Assembly (NCBI RefSeq): GCF_040675875.1
Contig: NZ_JBEGII010000001.1
Span: 1,488,001-1,552,000 of the forward strand
Direction: 5' to 3'
DNA: 64,000 nt
Origin: Microbacterium sp. LWO12-1.2
GTDB lineage: Bacteria > Actinomycetota > Actinomycetes > Actinomycetales > Microbacteriaceae
The position numbers and the translations under genes were made by a program. Positions 8,623 through 18,379 of the stretch are shown one piece after another. The notes under the pieces are model-generated. The model saw nothing but the letters and a program-made list of their open reading frames with translations. It made no database searches and was not told the DNA's origin. Position 1 is the stretch's first letter; each line of letters begins with the position of its first letter.

Positions 8623-9327
8623 TCAGACGACGGCGGATTCCTCAGTGGCCTCATCGCGCTTGGCCCAGAGGTCGCGCAGCACGCTCTCGAAGGCGGCGGG
8701 CGGCTGCGCGCCACTGATGCCGTACTGACCGTCGATCACGAAGAACGGCACGCCCTGGATCCCGTAGGCACGCGCCTGGTCCTGATCCTGACGCACGTCC
8801 GGCAGGTGACGGGCGGACTCCAGAGCCTCGCGCGCGGCGTCGGCGTCGAGACCGACCTCGGCCGCGAGCTCGACGAGGTCGTCGATGCGACCGACGTGCT
8901 TGCCCTCGGTGAAGTAGGCGGACATCAGCCGCTCCTCCATCTCGTGCTGCAGACCCTCGGCCTTCGCGAAGTGCAGGAGCTCGTGGGCCTTGACCGTGTT
9001 GGTGTGCTGCAGCAGGTCGAAGCGGTACTCGAGGCCGGCGTTCTTGGCCACACCCGTGACGTTGGAGAGCATCTGCTCGACCTGGTCGCGCGGCATGCCC
9101 TTGTGCCCGGCGAGGAAGTCGATCTCGTCGCCGTCGAAGTCGACAGGGGTGTCGGGGGAAAGCTCGAAGGAGTGGAACGTCACCGTCACTTCCGGGGCGT
9201 CATCGTCGCCGGCGACGGCTTCGAGGCCCTTCTCGAGGTTGCGCTTGCCGATGTAGCACCACGGGCAGGCGATGTCGGACCAGATGTCGATGGAGATAGG
9301 TTCGCTCACATCTTCATCCAACCCCAT
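8623..9327 (-). CDS. DsbA family (FrnE-like) oxidoreductase
   Basis: A 234-aa thioredoxin-fold protein with the active-site motif CPWC (Cys21-Cys24) after SDIACPWCYIGKRNLE, then a helical insert (~50-170) and the returning fold with IQGVPFFVIDGQYGISGAQ carrying the cis-Pro (GVP). There is no signal peptide, so it is cytoplasmic, matching FrnE/2-hydroxychromene-2-carboxylate isomerase-like proteins rather than periplasmic DsbA. FrnE-like proteins have been linked to oxidative stress resistance. Start: ATG 9327; an in-frame GTG at 9309 (VSEPISID) would remove six acidic residues. It converges on gpx across a shared terminator. Confidence 0.88.
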   Translation of the reverse strand: MGLDEDVSEPISIDIWSDIACPWCYIGKRNLEKGLEAVAGDDDAPEVTVTFHSFELSPDTPVDFDGDEIDFLAGHKGMPRDQVEQMLSNVTGVAKNAGLEYRFDLLQHTNTVKAHELLHFAKAEGLQHEMEERLMSAYFTEGKHVGRIDDLVELAAEVGLDADAAREALESARHLPDVRQDQDQARAYGIQGVPFFVIDGQYGISGAQPPAAFESVLRDLWAKRDEATEESAVV

Positions 9328-9375
9328 GCACCTATGAGCTATTCCGTCGCTCCCTCACGCGGATAGGATTCTCGG

Positions 9376-9987
9376 ATGCTCTCCGCCTCCGATCCCCTGC
9401 CGCAGCAGCCGGAGCGCATCCTCGTGGCCGGCGTGACGGGCTCGGGCAAGACGACGCTCGCGGGTCGCATCGGGGCGATGTGGGGACTGCGCCACGTCGA
9501 GATCGACGGACTGTTCCACGGGCCGAACTGGACACCGCGCCCCGAGTTCCTCGATGACGTGCGCGCTTTCGCTGCTGAGGACCGCTGGATCACGGAGTGG
9601 CAGTACACCAGCAAGGGAACGGACGAGATCCTCACCCCCCGCGCACACCTCGTGGTCTGGCTCGACTACCCGTATCGTGTCGTGCGCTCCCGTCTCGTGG
9701 GCCGCACGCTGCGCAGAAGCATCCTGCGCACTCGCATGTGGAACGGCAATGTCGAGAAGCCCATCTGGCGGATGTGGTCAGGAGAGCCGGACGAGAACAT
9801 CCTGGCGTGGCAGACCAAGACGCTCCACAAGTGGGAGGAGCGGATGCCGGAGTACGCCGAGCGCTTCCCGCACCTCACGATCGTTCGCCTGCGCCATCCA
9901 CGTGAGACGGAGCGCTGGCTGCGTGTTCAGGCGGAGGCGTCCGGGGTGTCGATCGCCCCGCCGAAGCGGCGGTCGCGCGACAGGTAG
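9376..9987 (+). CDS. P-loop kinase-like protein (topology-modulation/FlaR-like)
   Basis: A 203-aa protein with Walker A GVTGSGKT (19-26), the segment [11 protein letters not shown] after the second strand, and an acidic DDVRAF...W region. This pattern belongs to small nucleotide-kinase-like proteins often annotated 'topology modulation protein' or adenylate-kinase-like. The later [21 protein letters not shown] segment fits a Walker B/LID region rich in Arg. The phosphate acceptor is unknown. Its 3' end overlaps the 3' end of uppS by 61 nt on the opposite strand, without a terminator between. It is divergent from the DsbA-like gene with 48 nt between starts. Confidence 0.75.
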   Translation: MLSASDPLPQQPERILVAGVTGSGKTTLAGRIGAMWGLRHVEIDGLFHGPNWTPRPEFLDDVRAFAAEDRWITEWQYTSKGTDEILTPRAHLVVWLDYPYRVVRSRLVGRTLRRSILRTRMWNGNVEKPIWRMWSGEPDENILAWQTKTLHKWEERMPEYAERFPHLTIVRLRHPRETERWLRVQAEASGVSIAPPKRRSRDR

Positions 9988-10730
9988 ACACCGATCGCCC
10001 GCCACAGCTCCTCACGGGAGAAGTCCGGCCAGAGGGTGTCGAGGAACACCATCTCGGCATACGCCGACTCCCACAGCAGGAAGTTCGAGGTGCGCTGCTC
10101 CCCCGAGCTGCGCAGGAACAGGTCGACATCCGGCATGTCGGGCACATACAGATGCCGGCGGATCATCTTCTCGCTGATCGCGTTGGGCTTCACACGTCCG
10201 GCGGCGACGTCCGCGGCGATGGATCGCATCGCGTCGACGATCTCGATTCGACCGCCGTAGTTCACGCACATCGTGAGCGTCAGGGTGTCGTTGCCGCGGG
10301 TGAGCTGCTCCGCATACTGCAGTTCCTTGATGACGCTGCCCCACAGCCGCGGCTTGCGCCCAGCCCAGCGCACGCGCACGCCCCACTCGTTGAGCTGGTC
10401 GCGTCGACGGTGCAGCACATCGCGGTTGTACCCCATGAGGAAGCGCACCTCCTCGGGAGAGCGCGCCCAGTTCTCGGTCGAGAAGGCGTATACCGAGAGG
10501 TGCTTCACTCCGGCCTGGATCGCACCGGCGACCACGTCGAGCAGCACTTCCTCGCCGGCCTTGTGGCCTTCGACACGGTTGAGGCCGCGCCGATTGGCCC
10601 ACCGTCCATTTCCGTCCATCACGATCGCCACGTGCTCGGGCACGGCGGGGAACGTCGGCGGGTACACACCCGTCCAGTCGAGGGGACGGTACGCCACGGC
10701 GTCCTTGTGCGTGAACGGCTTGGGACTCAC
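9927..10730 (-). CDS. uppS: isoprenyl transferase (undecaprenyl diphosphate synthase family)
   Basis: A cis-prenyltransferase making the polyprenyl diphosphate carrier for cell-wall synthesis. Signatures: [13 protein letters not shown] (catalytic Asp39), [18 protein letters not shown], and near the C-terminus [23 protein letters not shown]. The start is GTG 10730 with AAGGAG eight bases upstream; it overlaps the recO stop as GTGA. A longer frame from 10868 is a run-on within recO. Length 267 aa is normal. The C-terminal ~20 residues are encoded antisense to the end of the kinase gene. Chain length of the product cannot be determined; C50/C55 types share these motifs. Confidence 0.95.
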   Translation of the reverse strand: MSPKPFTHKDAVAYRPLDWTGVYPPTFPAVPEHVAIVMDGNGRWANRRGLNRVEGHKAGEEVLLDVVAGAIQAGVKHLSVYAFSTENWARSPEEVRFLMGYNRDVLHRRRDQLNEWGVRVRWAGRKPRLWGSVIKELQYAEQLTRGNDTLTLTMCVNYGGRIEIVDAMRSIAADVAAGRVKPNAISEKMIRRHLYVPDMPDVDLFLRSSGEQRTSNFLLWESAYAEMVFLDTLWPDFSREELWRAIGVYLSRDRRFGGAIDTPDASA

Positions 10731-11470
10731 CGTGCTCCTTCTCGAGGGATGTCCGACACATGGGCGAGCGAGCGGATGCCGCGCTCCAGGTGCCATTGAG
10801 CGTACGCGGCGACCAGACCCGATGCGGCGGCGGTGTCGGAGTGCGGGGCGGCATCGATGACGTCCCACTCCCCCCGCATCAGCGAGCGGAGCAGCGACAG
10901 GGTCTTCTCAGCCACCCGAGGGCTGCCGGCGGGCGCGCAGTCGGCGCAGATGAGTCCGCCCAACTGCGCGACGAAGGTCGTGTGCGGACCGGGCGCGGCA
11001 CAGCGGGCGCAGTCCTCGAGCGACGGCGCCCAGCCCGACAGCGCCATGACCCGCAGCAGATACGAATCGAGGATGCTGCGCGGCACGTGTTCGCCGCGCG
11101 AGAGCGCCCGCAGCCCACCCACGAGCAGCAGGTACTGGTCGGAGGTCGCTTCGGAATCGCTGAGCCGATCGGCGGTCTCGACCATCGCGTTCGCCGCGGT
11201 GTAGCGCTCATAGTGCGCCGCGATCTCGGAGCCGTAGGCGCCGAGGGACTCCGCCTGCTGCACGATGTCGAGCGAGCGCCCCTGGTACAGCTGAACGTCG
11301 GCGACCATGAACGGTTCCAGCCGGGAACCGAACTTCGACGAGGTGCGGCGCACCCCCTTCGCGACGGCACGCAGCTTGCCGTGGCGCCGAGAGAGCATGA
11401 TGACGATGCGATCCGCCTCACCGAGCTTGTGAGTGCGCAGGATCACCGCTTCGTCTCGGTAGGTGGGCAC
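10727..11470 (-). CDS. recO: DNA repair protein RecO
   Basis: Mediates RecA loading in the RecFOR pathway. The N-terminal OB-fold starts [21 protein letters not shown] (1-21), with [17 protein letters not shown] near 38-54. The central helical region carries a zinc site, Cys154, Cys157, Cys175 and Cys178. The start is GTG 11470; the run-on frame upstream to 11680 would pass antisense through the TRIC gene. 247 aa is typical. Its stop overlaps the uppS start by GTGA, coupling the two. recO-uppS adjacency is a conserved actinobacterial pair. Confidence 0.95.
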   Translation of the reverse strand: MPTYRDEAVILRTHKLGEADRIVIMLSRRHGKLRAVAKGVRRTSSKFGSRLEPFMVADVQLYQGRSLDIVQQAESLGAYGSEIAAHYERYTAANAMVETADRLSDSEATSDQYLLLVGGLRALSRGEHVPRSILDSYLLRVMALSGWAPSLEDCARCAAPGPHTTFVAQLGGLICADCAPAGSPRVAEKTLSLLRSLMRGEWDVIDAAPHSDTAAASGLVAAYAQWHLERGIRSLAHVSDIPREGAR

Positions 11471-11504
11471 CGTTCGATTATCCTCCGTGCGCGACAATAG
11501 AGGC

Positions 11505-12203
11505 GTGACCGAACCGCTCTTCATCATTCCGCTCTGGGCGGATCTGCTCGGCGTCGGCCTGGGCGGCGTGCAAGGAGCGATGTTCGCCTCGGGATTCCAG
11601 GGGCAGCGACGGCTCGACTGGCTGGGCGTGGCGATCATCGGCATCATGATCGGCATGGGCGGCGGGCTCATCCGCGACATCCTGCTCGGTCAGACGCCCG
11701 CGACCCTGCAGAGCAACTGGTACCTCTTGACGGCGACGGGCGCTGCCCTGCTCGGGATGCTGTTGGCCGGGCTCTTCAACCGGCTGAACACCGTCATCGT
11801 CGTGCTCGACGCCGTGGTGATCGGGATGTTCGGGGCTTTCGGCACAGCCAAGGCCCTCGCCTTCGGCATCCCGCCGGTCCCCGCCGTCTTCATCGGCGTG
11901 TGCGCGGCGGTCGGCGGGGGTGTGCTGCGCGACATGCTGATGGGTCTGCCGACGTCGATCATGCACGTCGGCTCGCTCTATGCGGTGGCCGCGGGCGCCG
12001 GGTGCGCGTTCATCGCCATCGCGAACGCTCTGGCGATGCCCATCACCCTGGCGGCGATCATCGGCATCATCGTGACGGCCGTGATCCGGGTGCTCGCGGT
12101 CAGCTTCGACGTGTCGCTGCCGGAACAGCGCCGCCTGTACCGCCGCAAGGTCGCCGCCGAGACCGGCGCGATCGCGATCGTCAAGCCCGGCATCGACCTC
12201 TAG
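11505..12203 (+). CDS. TRIC-family (UPF0126) trimeric cation channel homologue
   Basis: A 232-aa integral membrane protein with seven likely helices arranged as two repeats. Each repeat contains a Gly-rich kinked helix: [13 protein letters not shown] in repeat one and [13 protein letters not shown] in repeat two. These paired GGG-x-x-RD motifs are the hallmark of the UPF0126/TRIC family; bacterial members form trimeric K+ permeable channels. The start is GTG 11505 with AGAGG upstream. Only 34 nt separate it from the divergent recO start. It ends directly at a tandem repeat array. Ion selectivity is not visible. Confidence 0.9.
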   Translation: MTEPLFIIPLWADLLGVGLGGVQGAMFASGFQGQRRLDWLGVAIIGIMIGMGGGLIRDILLGQTPATLQSNWYLLTATGAALLGMLLAGLFNRLNTVIVVLDAVVIGMFGAFGTAKALAFGIPPVPAVFIGVCAAVGGGVLRDMLMGLPTSIMHVGSLYAVAAGAGCAFIAIANALAMPITLAAIIGIIVTAVIRVLAVSFDVSLPEQRRLYRRKVAAETGAIAIVKPGIDL

Positions 12204-12287
12204 CCTCTGCTCCCGAGCCTGGGTCCCTGAGCCTCTGCTCCCGAGCCTGGGCCCCTGAGTCTCTGCTCCCGAGCCTGGGCCCCTGAG
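12204..12287. repeat. three tandem copies of a 28-bp unit
   Basis: Units at 12204-12231, 12232-12259 and 12260-12287 read CCTCTGCTCCCGAGCCTGGG followed by (T/C)CCCTGAG, differing at two positions. The array begins on the base after the TRIC stop and runs into the left arm of the inverted repeat at 12275-12331. The right half of each unit equals the outer part of that arm, so the array looks like local amplification of the repeat's edge. Confidence 0.95.
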
Positions 12288-12331
12288 CCTGTCGAAGGGG
12301 CGACACATGCTTCGACAGGCTCAGCGACCCA
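12275..12331. repeat. inverted pair of the dispersed repeat, empty form (12-nt centre)
   Basis: Left arm CTGGGCCCCTGAGCCTGTCG+AAG (12275-12297) faces right arm CTTCGACAGGCTCAGCGACC+CA (12310-12331); the inner 15 bp (12283-12297 with 12310-12324) pair perfectly. The same two arms, in the same orientation, bracket the GIY-YIG gene at 35561-35954, whereas here only 12 nt lie between them. It sits between the converging TRIC gene and leuA and probably also acts as a transcription terminator. Confidence 0.9.
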
Positions 12332-12337
12332 CAATGC

Positions 12338-14161
<1,824 letters not shown>

Positions 14162-14178
<17 letters not shown>

Positions 14179-14209
14179 AGCTAAGAAGAAGCAGTCCGCC
14201 GAAAGGCAT
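14162..14209 (-). CDS. leuL: leuA leader peptide with four consecutive Leu codons
   Basis: A 15-residue frame MPFGGLLLLSCRDES ends with TAA at 14164-14162, 69 nt before leuA. The codons CTG CTT CTT CTT (14194-14183) are consecutive, as expected for ribosome-mediated sensing of charged tRNA-Leu. There is no ribosome-binding site, but an extended -10 sequence places the likely transcript start on this ATG, i.e. a leaderless message. Leucine leader peptides before leuA are known from other actinobacteria. Confidence 0.7.
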
Positions 14210-14215
14210 GTGGTC

Positions 14216-14224
14216 ATGGTAGCA
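14216..14224 (-). promoter_or_regulatory. candidate extended -10 promoter for the leuA leader
   Basis: Minus-strand TGCTACCAT matches an extended -10 (TGnTAnnnT). Its end is six bases before the ATG of the leader peptide at 14209, so transcription would begin at or next to the A of that ATG. No convincing -35 is seen. Confidence 0.4.
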
Positions 14225-14285
14225 GGGATGCCGAAACCGATTCGACGATGTTGAGACGATCGACGTGAGCCCGACACTCTCAGTC

Positions 14286-14933
14286 ATGAGTACATCGCAG
14301 CGTCGCCTGGCCCTCGCCTCGGCATCCCTCGCCGGTCTTCTCGCGCTCAGCGCGTGCGCAACGGGGCCGGGGGGCTCCCCCGCGCCGACCAGCACGACGG
14401 TCGCGTCCGATCAGCTCCTGGAGACGGCGCAGCCCGGTCTCCCGAAGGGGCGGGTGATCGGAATGGGTACCGTGATCGACGCAGCCGGCGACGTGCAGCT
14501 CTGCATGGCAGCGATCATGGAGTCGTACCCACCGCAGTGCTATGGCGTGCCGATCGACAGCTGGACATGGGATGACGTGGACGGGAGTGAGACAGCGGGT
14601 GAGACCACGTGGGGCGACTACGCAGTGTACGCCACGTACGACGGCGAGCGACTCACAAAGGCCGACCCTCCGATCATGCTCGCCCTGTACGACACCGTCG
14701 CTCCGGAGGATCCCACGGGCGGTGTCGACGGCAAGACCGACGAGGCCGAACTCACGACGATCCAGGACGACATCGCGGGCCGTCTCGGCCCAGACGCGCT
14801 GAGTGTGTGGAGCGACCGGGGCTATGTCTGGCTGCAGGTCGTGTGGGACGAAGGAACGATCCAGGATGCCGCGGACGCCGAGTTCGGCGACGACGTCGTG
14901 GTGGTGACATCGGCGCTGCGCGAGATCGACTAA
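14286..14933 (+). CDS. putative lipoprotein, family unknown
   Basis: From ATG 14286 the first 22 residues are a lipoprotein signal ending in LSAC (Cys23); an in-frame GTG at 14265 would add seven residues. Neither has a good ribosome-binding site. The mature part begins with a Gly/Pro/Ser/Thr linker. It then has a compact ~180-residue domain with two nearby Cys (QLCMAAIMESYPPQCYGVP), which could form a disulfide outside the membrane, and the segment RVIGMGTVIDAAGDVQLC. Similar small lipoproteins occur in Microbacteriaceae, but I cannot name the family. Its TAA stop is separated by one base from the stop of the converging oxidoreductase gene. Confidence 0.65.
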   Translation: MSTSQRRLALASASLAGLLALSACATGPGGSPAPTSTTVASDQLLETAQPGLPKGRVIGMGTVIDAAGDVQLCMAAIMESYPPQCYGVPIDSWTWDDVDGSETAGETTWGDYAVYATYDGERLTKADPPIMLALYDTVAPEDPTGGVDGKTDEAELTTIQDDIAGRLGPDALSVWSDRGYVWLQVVWDEGTIQDAADAEFGDDVVVVTSALREID

Positions 14934-14934
14934 C

Positions 14935-15870
14935 CTACGGGATCAGCGCGATCTTGCCGCCGGGGTGACCGGTCGCGAGGAAGCGGTGGGCTTCGGGCGC
15001 CTGCCCCAGCGGATACGTCCGCGCCACGGGCACGAGGAGGTCGCCGTTCTGCGCGAGGGCCGTCAACTCACCCCGCACCTCATCGCGGAACTTCGCGCTG
15101 GCCGGCATCGAGCCGGCGATCGCGAGGATGCCGTCGCCCGATGCTCGGCCGAAGGCGGCGATCGTGACGATGCACCCTCGATCCTCAACGAGCTGGAGCG
15201 ATGCGTCGATGGCTTCGTCGGTGCCGGCAGCGTCGAGGGCCGCTGCGATCGGGGCGCCGGCGGCCTCACGCACCCGGTCGATCAGCCCGCCACCGTAGCG
15301 GACGGGGATTCCGCCGAAACGACGGACCTCGTCGAAGCGCTCCTCGCTGGCCGTACCGATCACACGGATGCCGCGGAGGCGCGCCTGCTGCAGCACACTG
15401 ACGCCCACCGCGCCTGACGCGCCGTGAAGCAGGATCGTCTCCCCCGGCGCGGCGCCGACGACGGACAGCATCTCGGCCGCCGTGGTGCCGGCCAGCAGGA
15501 GGTTCGCCGCCTCCGGATGTGTGAGAGTCGCGGGTTTCGCGAATGCCTTCGCGGCAGGAACCTTGATGTCGGTCGCGTACCCGCCGTAGATGCGGAAGGC
15601 GATGACCTCGTCGCCGATCGCCGCAGCGCCGGAGCCGATGCGCGTGTTCGGCCCGATGGCCGTGATCTCGCCCGAGATCTCGTACCCGATCGGCACGGGG
15701 AACTCGAGGCCTGCCCGTGGGGCTGCGACGTGCTTGGCGTCGGCCGGGTTCACGCCGGCTGCATGGACGCGGATCGTGACTTCGCCCTCGGCCGGGGCAG
15801 CGACGACGTACTCCTCGAAGGACCAGGCCTCCGGCGGACCTGCCATCGTGGCGATCCAGTGCTGTGCCAT
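14935..15870 (-). CDS. NADP-dependent quinone-oxidoreductase-like enzyme (MDR superfamily)
   Basis: A 311-aa medium-chain dehydrogenase/reductase. The N-terminal GroES-like half has GEVTIRVHAAGVNPADAK and IGYEISGEITAIG. The Rossmann half starts at AAPGETILLHGASGAVGVSVLQQA (about 135-158), the AxxGxxG nucleotide motif of the zinc-free quinone reductase group. No zinc-ligand cluster is seen. The ATG at 15870 is set by AGGAGG eight bases upstream; the longer frame to 15960 lacks such a site. It is transcribed alone, tail to tail with the lipoprotein gene. Substrate is unknown; such enzymes reduce quinones or enones with NADPH. Confidence 0.85.
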   Translation of the reverse strand: MAQHWIATMAGPPEAWSFEEYVVAAPAEGEVTIRVHAAGVNPADAKHVAAPRAGLEFPVPIGYEISGEITAIGPNTRIGSGAAAIGDEVIAFRIYGGYATDIKVPAAKAFAKPATLTHPEAANLLLAGTTAAEMLSVVGAAPGETILLHGASGAVGVSVLQQARLRGIRVIGTASEERFDEVRRFGGIPVRYGGGLIDRVREAAGAPIAAALDAAGTDEAIDASLQLVEDRGCIVTIAAFGRASGDGILAIAGSMPASAKFRDEVRGELTALAQNGDLLVPVARTYPLGQAPEAHRFLATGHPGGKIALIP

Positions 15871-16260
15871 GGTCGCGCCTCCTGTGAAGATCGGTGCGTC
15901 CATCATCGCGCGTAAGCGAATGGAGAGGACGATGACGTTCCGCTTTCGACAGAACGCCACCGTCCAGACTTCCCCTCGCGTGCCCCCCGGATTCGAGGGT
16001 GAAGCCCTTCGCCTCTGCCCCGCTGATCCTTACCCCCGGTAGGGAACCGGCGTGGCCAGTTGCGATCCACCCGGTCGCCGGGGACGAGGGCAATCGTTTC
16101 CTCGGCGACCGGGTGGCTCACTAAAACGCTAGGCCGTCGACCCCTCCCAGAGCAAAGTCCAACGCATGGAATAACTCGTTTGTCAGGTATTCGCGTCTCG
16201 CGCAATGGGCCCTCACACCGGTGTCATCTGGCGGCGAGGGGGCGTCGGCGAGAGGTCTCC
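15871..16260. other. 390-nt intergenic stretch without a gene
   Basis: No frame with coding character or a ribosome-binding site is seen on either strand apart from run-ons of neighbouring genes. It holds the oxidoreductase ribosome-binding site at its left end, the long hairpin at 16067-16116, and a locally AT-richer part (~16150-16200), which may carry the oxidoreductase promoter. It also serves as the 3' region of the sigma/anti-sigma cluster. Confidence 0.6.
16067..16116. terminator. long intergenic hairpin, possible terminator of the sigma/anti-sigma operon
   Basis: CCACCCGGTCGCCG (16067-16080) pairs perfectly with 16103-16116, and four more pairs (one G-T) extend the stem inward to 18 bp around a 14-nt loop. 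It lies about 150 nt after the last sigma gene and about 200 nt before the oxidoreductase start. No U-run follows on either strand, so terminator function is an inference. Confidence 0.5.
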
Positions 16261-16836
16261 TCATCCGGTCATCCGCGGCGCAGGACGCGCCGCCTCCACG
16301 GCCCGTCGCGCCTCGGCCGCTGCTTCACCGTCGCCGAGCCCGAGCTCCACCTCGAGCTTCTTCCGCGCCCTGCTCAGGGTCTTCCACACAGAGGCCTGCG
16401 AGCAGCGGAGCAACTCGGCGATCTCCCCTGCCGCGAGTTGATCCCAGTACGCGAGCATCACGATGCGACGCTCCCGCTGCGTCAGCACCGTAGCGACCGC
16501 CTGGCGCACCGCCAGGTTGTCAAGCATGTCGTCATCGCTCGGCGCCGCATACACGGCGTGCACCGTGTCCATCGCGCGCGCCCGTGCGCGGCGGCTGCGC
16601 TCGCGATCCTTCAGCTTGTTATCGGCGGCCCTGATCAGCCAGATCAGTCCGAGCGGCTTGGCGACATCAAGTTTGCGCCAGGCCAGCAGGAAGACGTCGG
16701 ACACGATCTCCGCCACTTCCGAGTCGTCTTCGACCACGCACTCCACGTGGCGTTGCACGGGCGCCCAGAGCGTGTCGTAGATCCCTTTGAAGACAGCTTC
16801 CCGCTCGCCGTTGCGCGCCTCCGACCGGCCGTTCAT
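16261..16836 (-). CDS. ECF-type RNA polymerase sigma factor (second copy)
   Basis: A 191-aa sigma-70-family protein with only regions 2 and 4. Region 2 includes VAEIVSDVFLLAWRKLD (~40-57), the core-binding helix. Region 4 has LTQRERRIVMLAYWDQLAAGEIAELL and the recognition helix CSQASVWKTLSRARKKLE (~135-165). The C-terminal Ala/Arg tail is not conserved. It is clearly paralogous to the sigma at 19349-19900. Its ATG overlaps the stop of the upstream membrane anti-sigma gene (ATGA), so here the anti-sigma comes first, the reverse of the usual order and of the sister pair. Regulon unknown. Confidence 0.85.
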   Translation of the reverse strand: MNGRSEARNGEREAVFKGIYDTLWAPVQRHVECVVEDDSEVAEIVSDVFLLAWRKLDVAKPLGLIWLIRAADNKLKDRERSRRARARAMDTVHAVYAAPSDDDMLDNLAVRQAVATVLTQRERRIVMLAYWDQLAAGEIAELLRCSQASVWKTLSRARKKLEVELGLGDGEAAAEARRAVEAARPAPRMTG

Positions 16837-17861
16837 CCGACCAGCCCCTCGAGGTCCCAGAGCTGATAGCCCATGATCGCTCCCGCCGGGAGCAGCTCGT
16901 CGCCCGTGACCACATTCCGCTCGAGGCCCACAATGCGCCCGGTGTCGCCCGAGACGAAGAGCACGTCGCTGACCGCACCATCGGGAGAAAGTACACGCAG
17001 GCCGGTGACCGGTCGCCCGAGACGATCATTCGTCACCGGAACGACCTCGACATCCCCCGCCTCCTCGAGGATGCTCAAGAGCGCGCCGTGCTGTGCGTTC
17101 GTCAGAGTCCATTGACCGAACAGCGTCGTGATCGCGGTCACCACCTCGAAGGCCGAGGCATCTCGCGGCATCTGCAGAGCTTCGAGCGCCGCCCGCATCG
17201 CTGCCGAGGACTCACCCGGGGGGTCGGTCAGCGGAGTGAGGAACTCGCCGGGCAACATCGGGAACTCCTCGGTGGTGCCCGCCGTGGGGACTTGCGACTG
17301 CGAGTACCACTCGGCGTCGGCAGGGTCCTGTTCCGGGCTGTTCACGATGACAACGTGACCGGATCCGTCGGCCTCCCAGGAGATCGTCGACAGCTGCGTG
17401 AAGACGCGAAGCTCCCCAGTGCCCGCGTTGACCGAGAAGTTCCAGGATGCGGTCCTGACGAAACGCTTCGGCTCGGTGGGGCCGGCGGACGCCGAAAGAT
17501 CCGCGCTGGCCTCTTCCACGACACTCGCCACGGTCGGCGACGGCGCGGAAGATGACAGTGCTGCTCCCGCGCGCGCCGTCGTCTGCGGCATCATCACGAA
17601 GGCTGCGACGATCGCGGATGCCGTGACGAGTGCCAAGCCCGACGCCCACCCGATCGCGATCGTTCGCCGCCGCCGCCGCGGCGGGTCCGTGCGCATGATG
17701 CGGTCGCGAGCGAGCAGGGAGGCCGCGCTCGGCGTCGCATCGGCAGCGGTGCGCGCAGGGCTCGCTGCGCGCAGCATTGACTCCAGAGACGAGTTCTCCG
17801 GCACGAGGTTCTCCACTATCGCTTCACTGACATCGGACCCCGCATCATCTCTGCGTGGCAC
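16833..17861 (-). CDS. membrane-anchored anti-sigma-like protein, CU044_5270-like (second copy)
   Basis: A 342-aa single-pass protein: a short cytoplasmic N-terminus with a SLLARDRIM segment and Arg cluster, one transmembrane helix at ~67-91, and a ~250-residue extracytoplasmic domain. The outer domain ends with WTLTNAQH...DRLGRPVTGL and a TGRIVGLER segment, nearly repeated in the protein at 18376-19365. Such proteins accompany ECF sigma genes in actinobacteria and are often called CU044_5270 family; an anti-sigma role is inferred from topology and context. Start: GTG 17861; in-frame GTG codons nearer 17817 are possible. The stop overlaps the downstream sigma ATG. Confidence 0.7.
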   Translation of the reverse strand: MPRRDDAGSDVSEAIVENLVPENSSLESMLRAASPARTAADATPSAASLLARDRIMRTDPPRRRRRTIAIGWASGLALVTASAIVAAFVMMPQTTARAGAALSSSAPSPTVASVVEEASADLSASAGPTEPKRFVRTASWNFSVNAGTGELRVFTQLSTISWEADGSGHVVIVNSPEQDPADAEWYSQSQVPTAGTTEEFPMLPGEFLTPLTDPPGESSAAMRAALEALQMPRDASAFEVVTAITTLFGQWTLTNAQHGALLSILEEAGDVEVVPVTNDRLGRPVTGLRVLSPDGAVSDVLFVSGDTGRIVGLERNVVTGDELLPAGAIMGYQLWDLEGLVG

Positions 17862-17902
17862 ACGGACGGTGTCTGACTTCAGTCAGTTCCCGAATCGACC
17901 GC

Positions 17903-18379
17903 TCAGAAGTTGCAGCGGATGTTCGTCACCGTTCCTGAGGTGTTCTGATAAGTGCCCGCGCTGATCGTCGCGAGCACGGTCGTTCCGTTGCGCGGCTGGG
18001 CGGTTCCGGACGACCGTGCGTTCGCCACGGACTTGACGGTGAAGTTCGAGGGGATGCTGTGGATCCCGCACGTCCCGAAGCTCAGGGCGCTGCCATCGGC
18101 GAAGTAGGCGTTGAAGGCGCAGATCTTCCCCGTTGCGCACCCTCCGACCGCACGCGCCGCTACGTCTGATGCCCTCGGAACGGTCATCTCCATGTCGAGC
18201 TCCGGCCATACCGCGTGATTGCTGTCGATCAGAATGCCGCCGGGGACGGCGTCGAGCATCTCGGCGATCTGGGGATCCGGGTCGCCGACCGGCTCCGCGG
18301 CGTTCGCCACGGCCGGTACGGAACCGATCGCGAACACCGCCGCGACCAGGAGGGTGAGCATCACGCGTGCGCGCTTCAT
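17903..18379 (-). CDS. secreted small protein, peptidase-inhibitor I36-like
   Basis: A 158-aa exported protein with a Sec signal (~1-27, ending AVANAA) and no lipobox. The mature C-terminal half has four cysteines in GGCATGKICAFNAYF, SFGTCG and the terminal IRCNF, which could form two disulfides. The C-x-x-G-x-x-C-x-(F/Y) pattern followed by a Gly-rich strand resembles the I36 (SMI-type) metallopeptidase-inhibitor family; this assignment is tentative. The ATG overlaps the stop of the upstream anti-sigma gene (ATGA), so it is co-translated with the first sigma/anti-sigma pair and is followed after 41 nt by the second pair. It may be an effector or ligand of the system. Confidence 0.6.
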   Translation of the reverse strand: MKRARVMLTLLVAAVFAIGSVPAVANAAEPVGDPDPQIAEMLDAVPGGILIDSNHAVWPELDMEMTVPRASDVAARAVGGCATGKICAFNAYFADGSALSFGTCGIHSIPSNFTVKSVANARSSGTAQPRNGTTVLATISAGTYQNTSGTVTNIRCNF

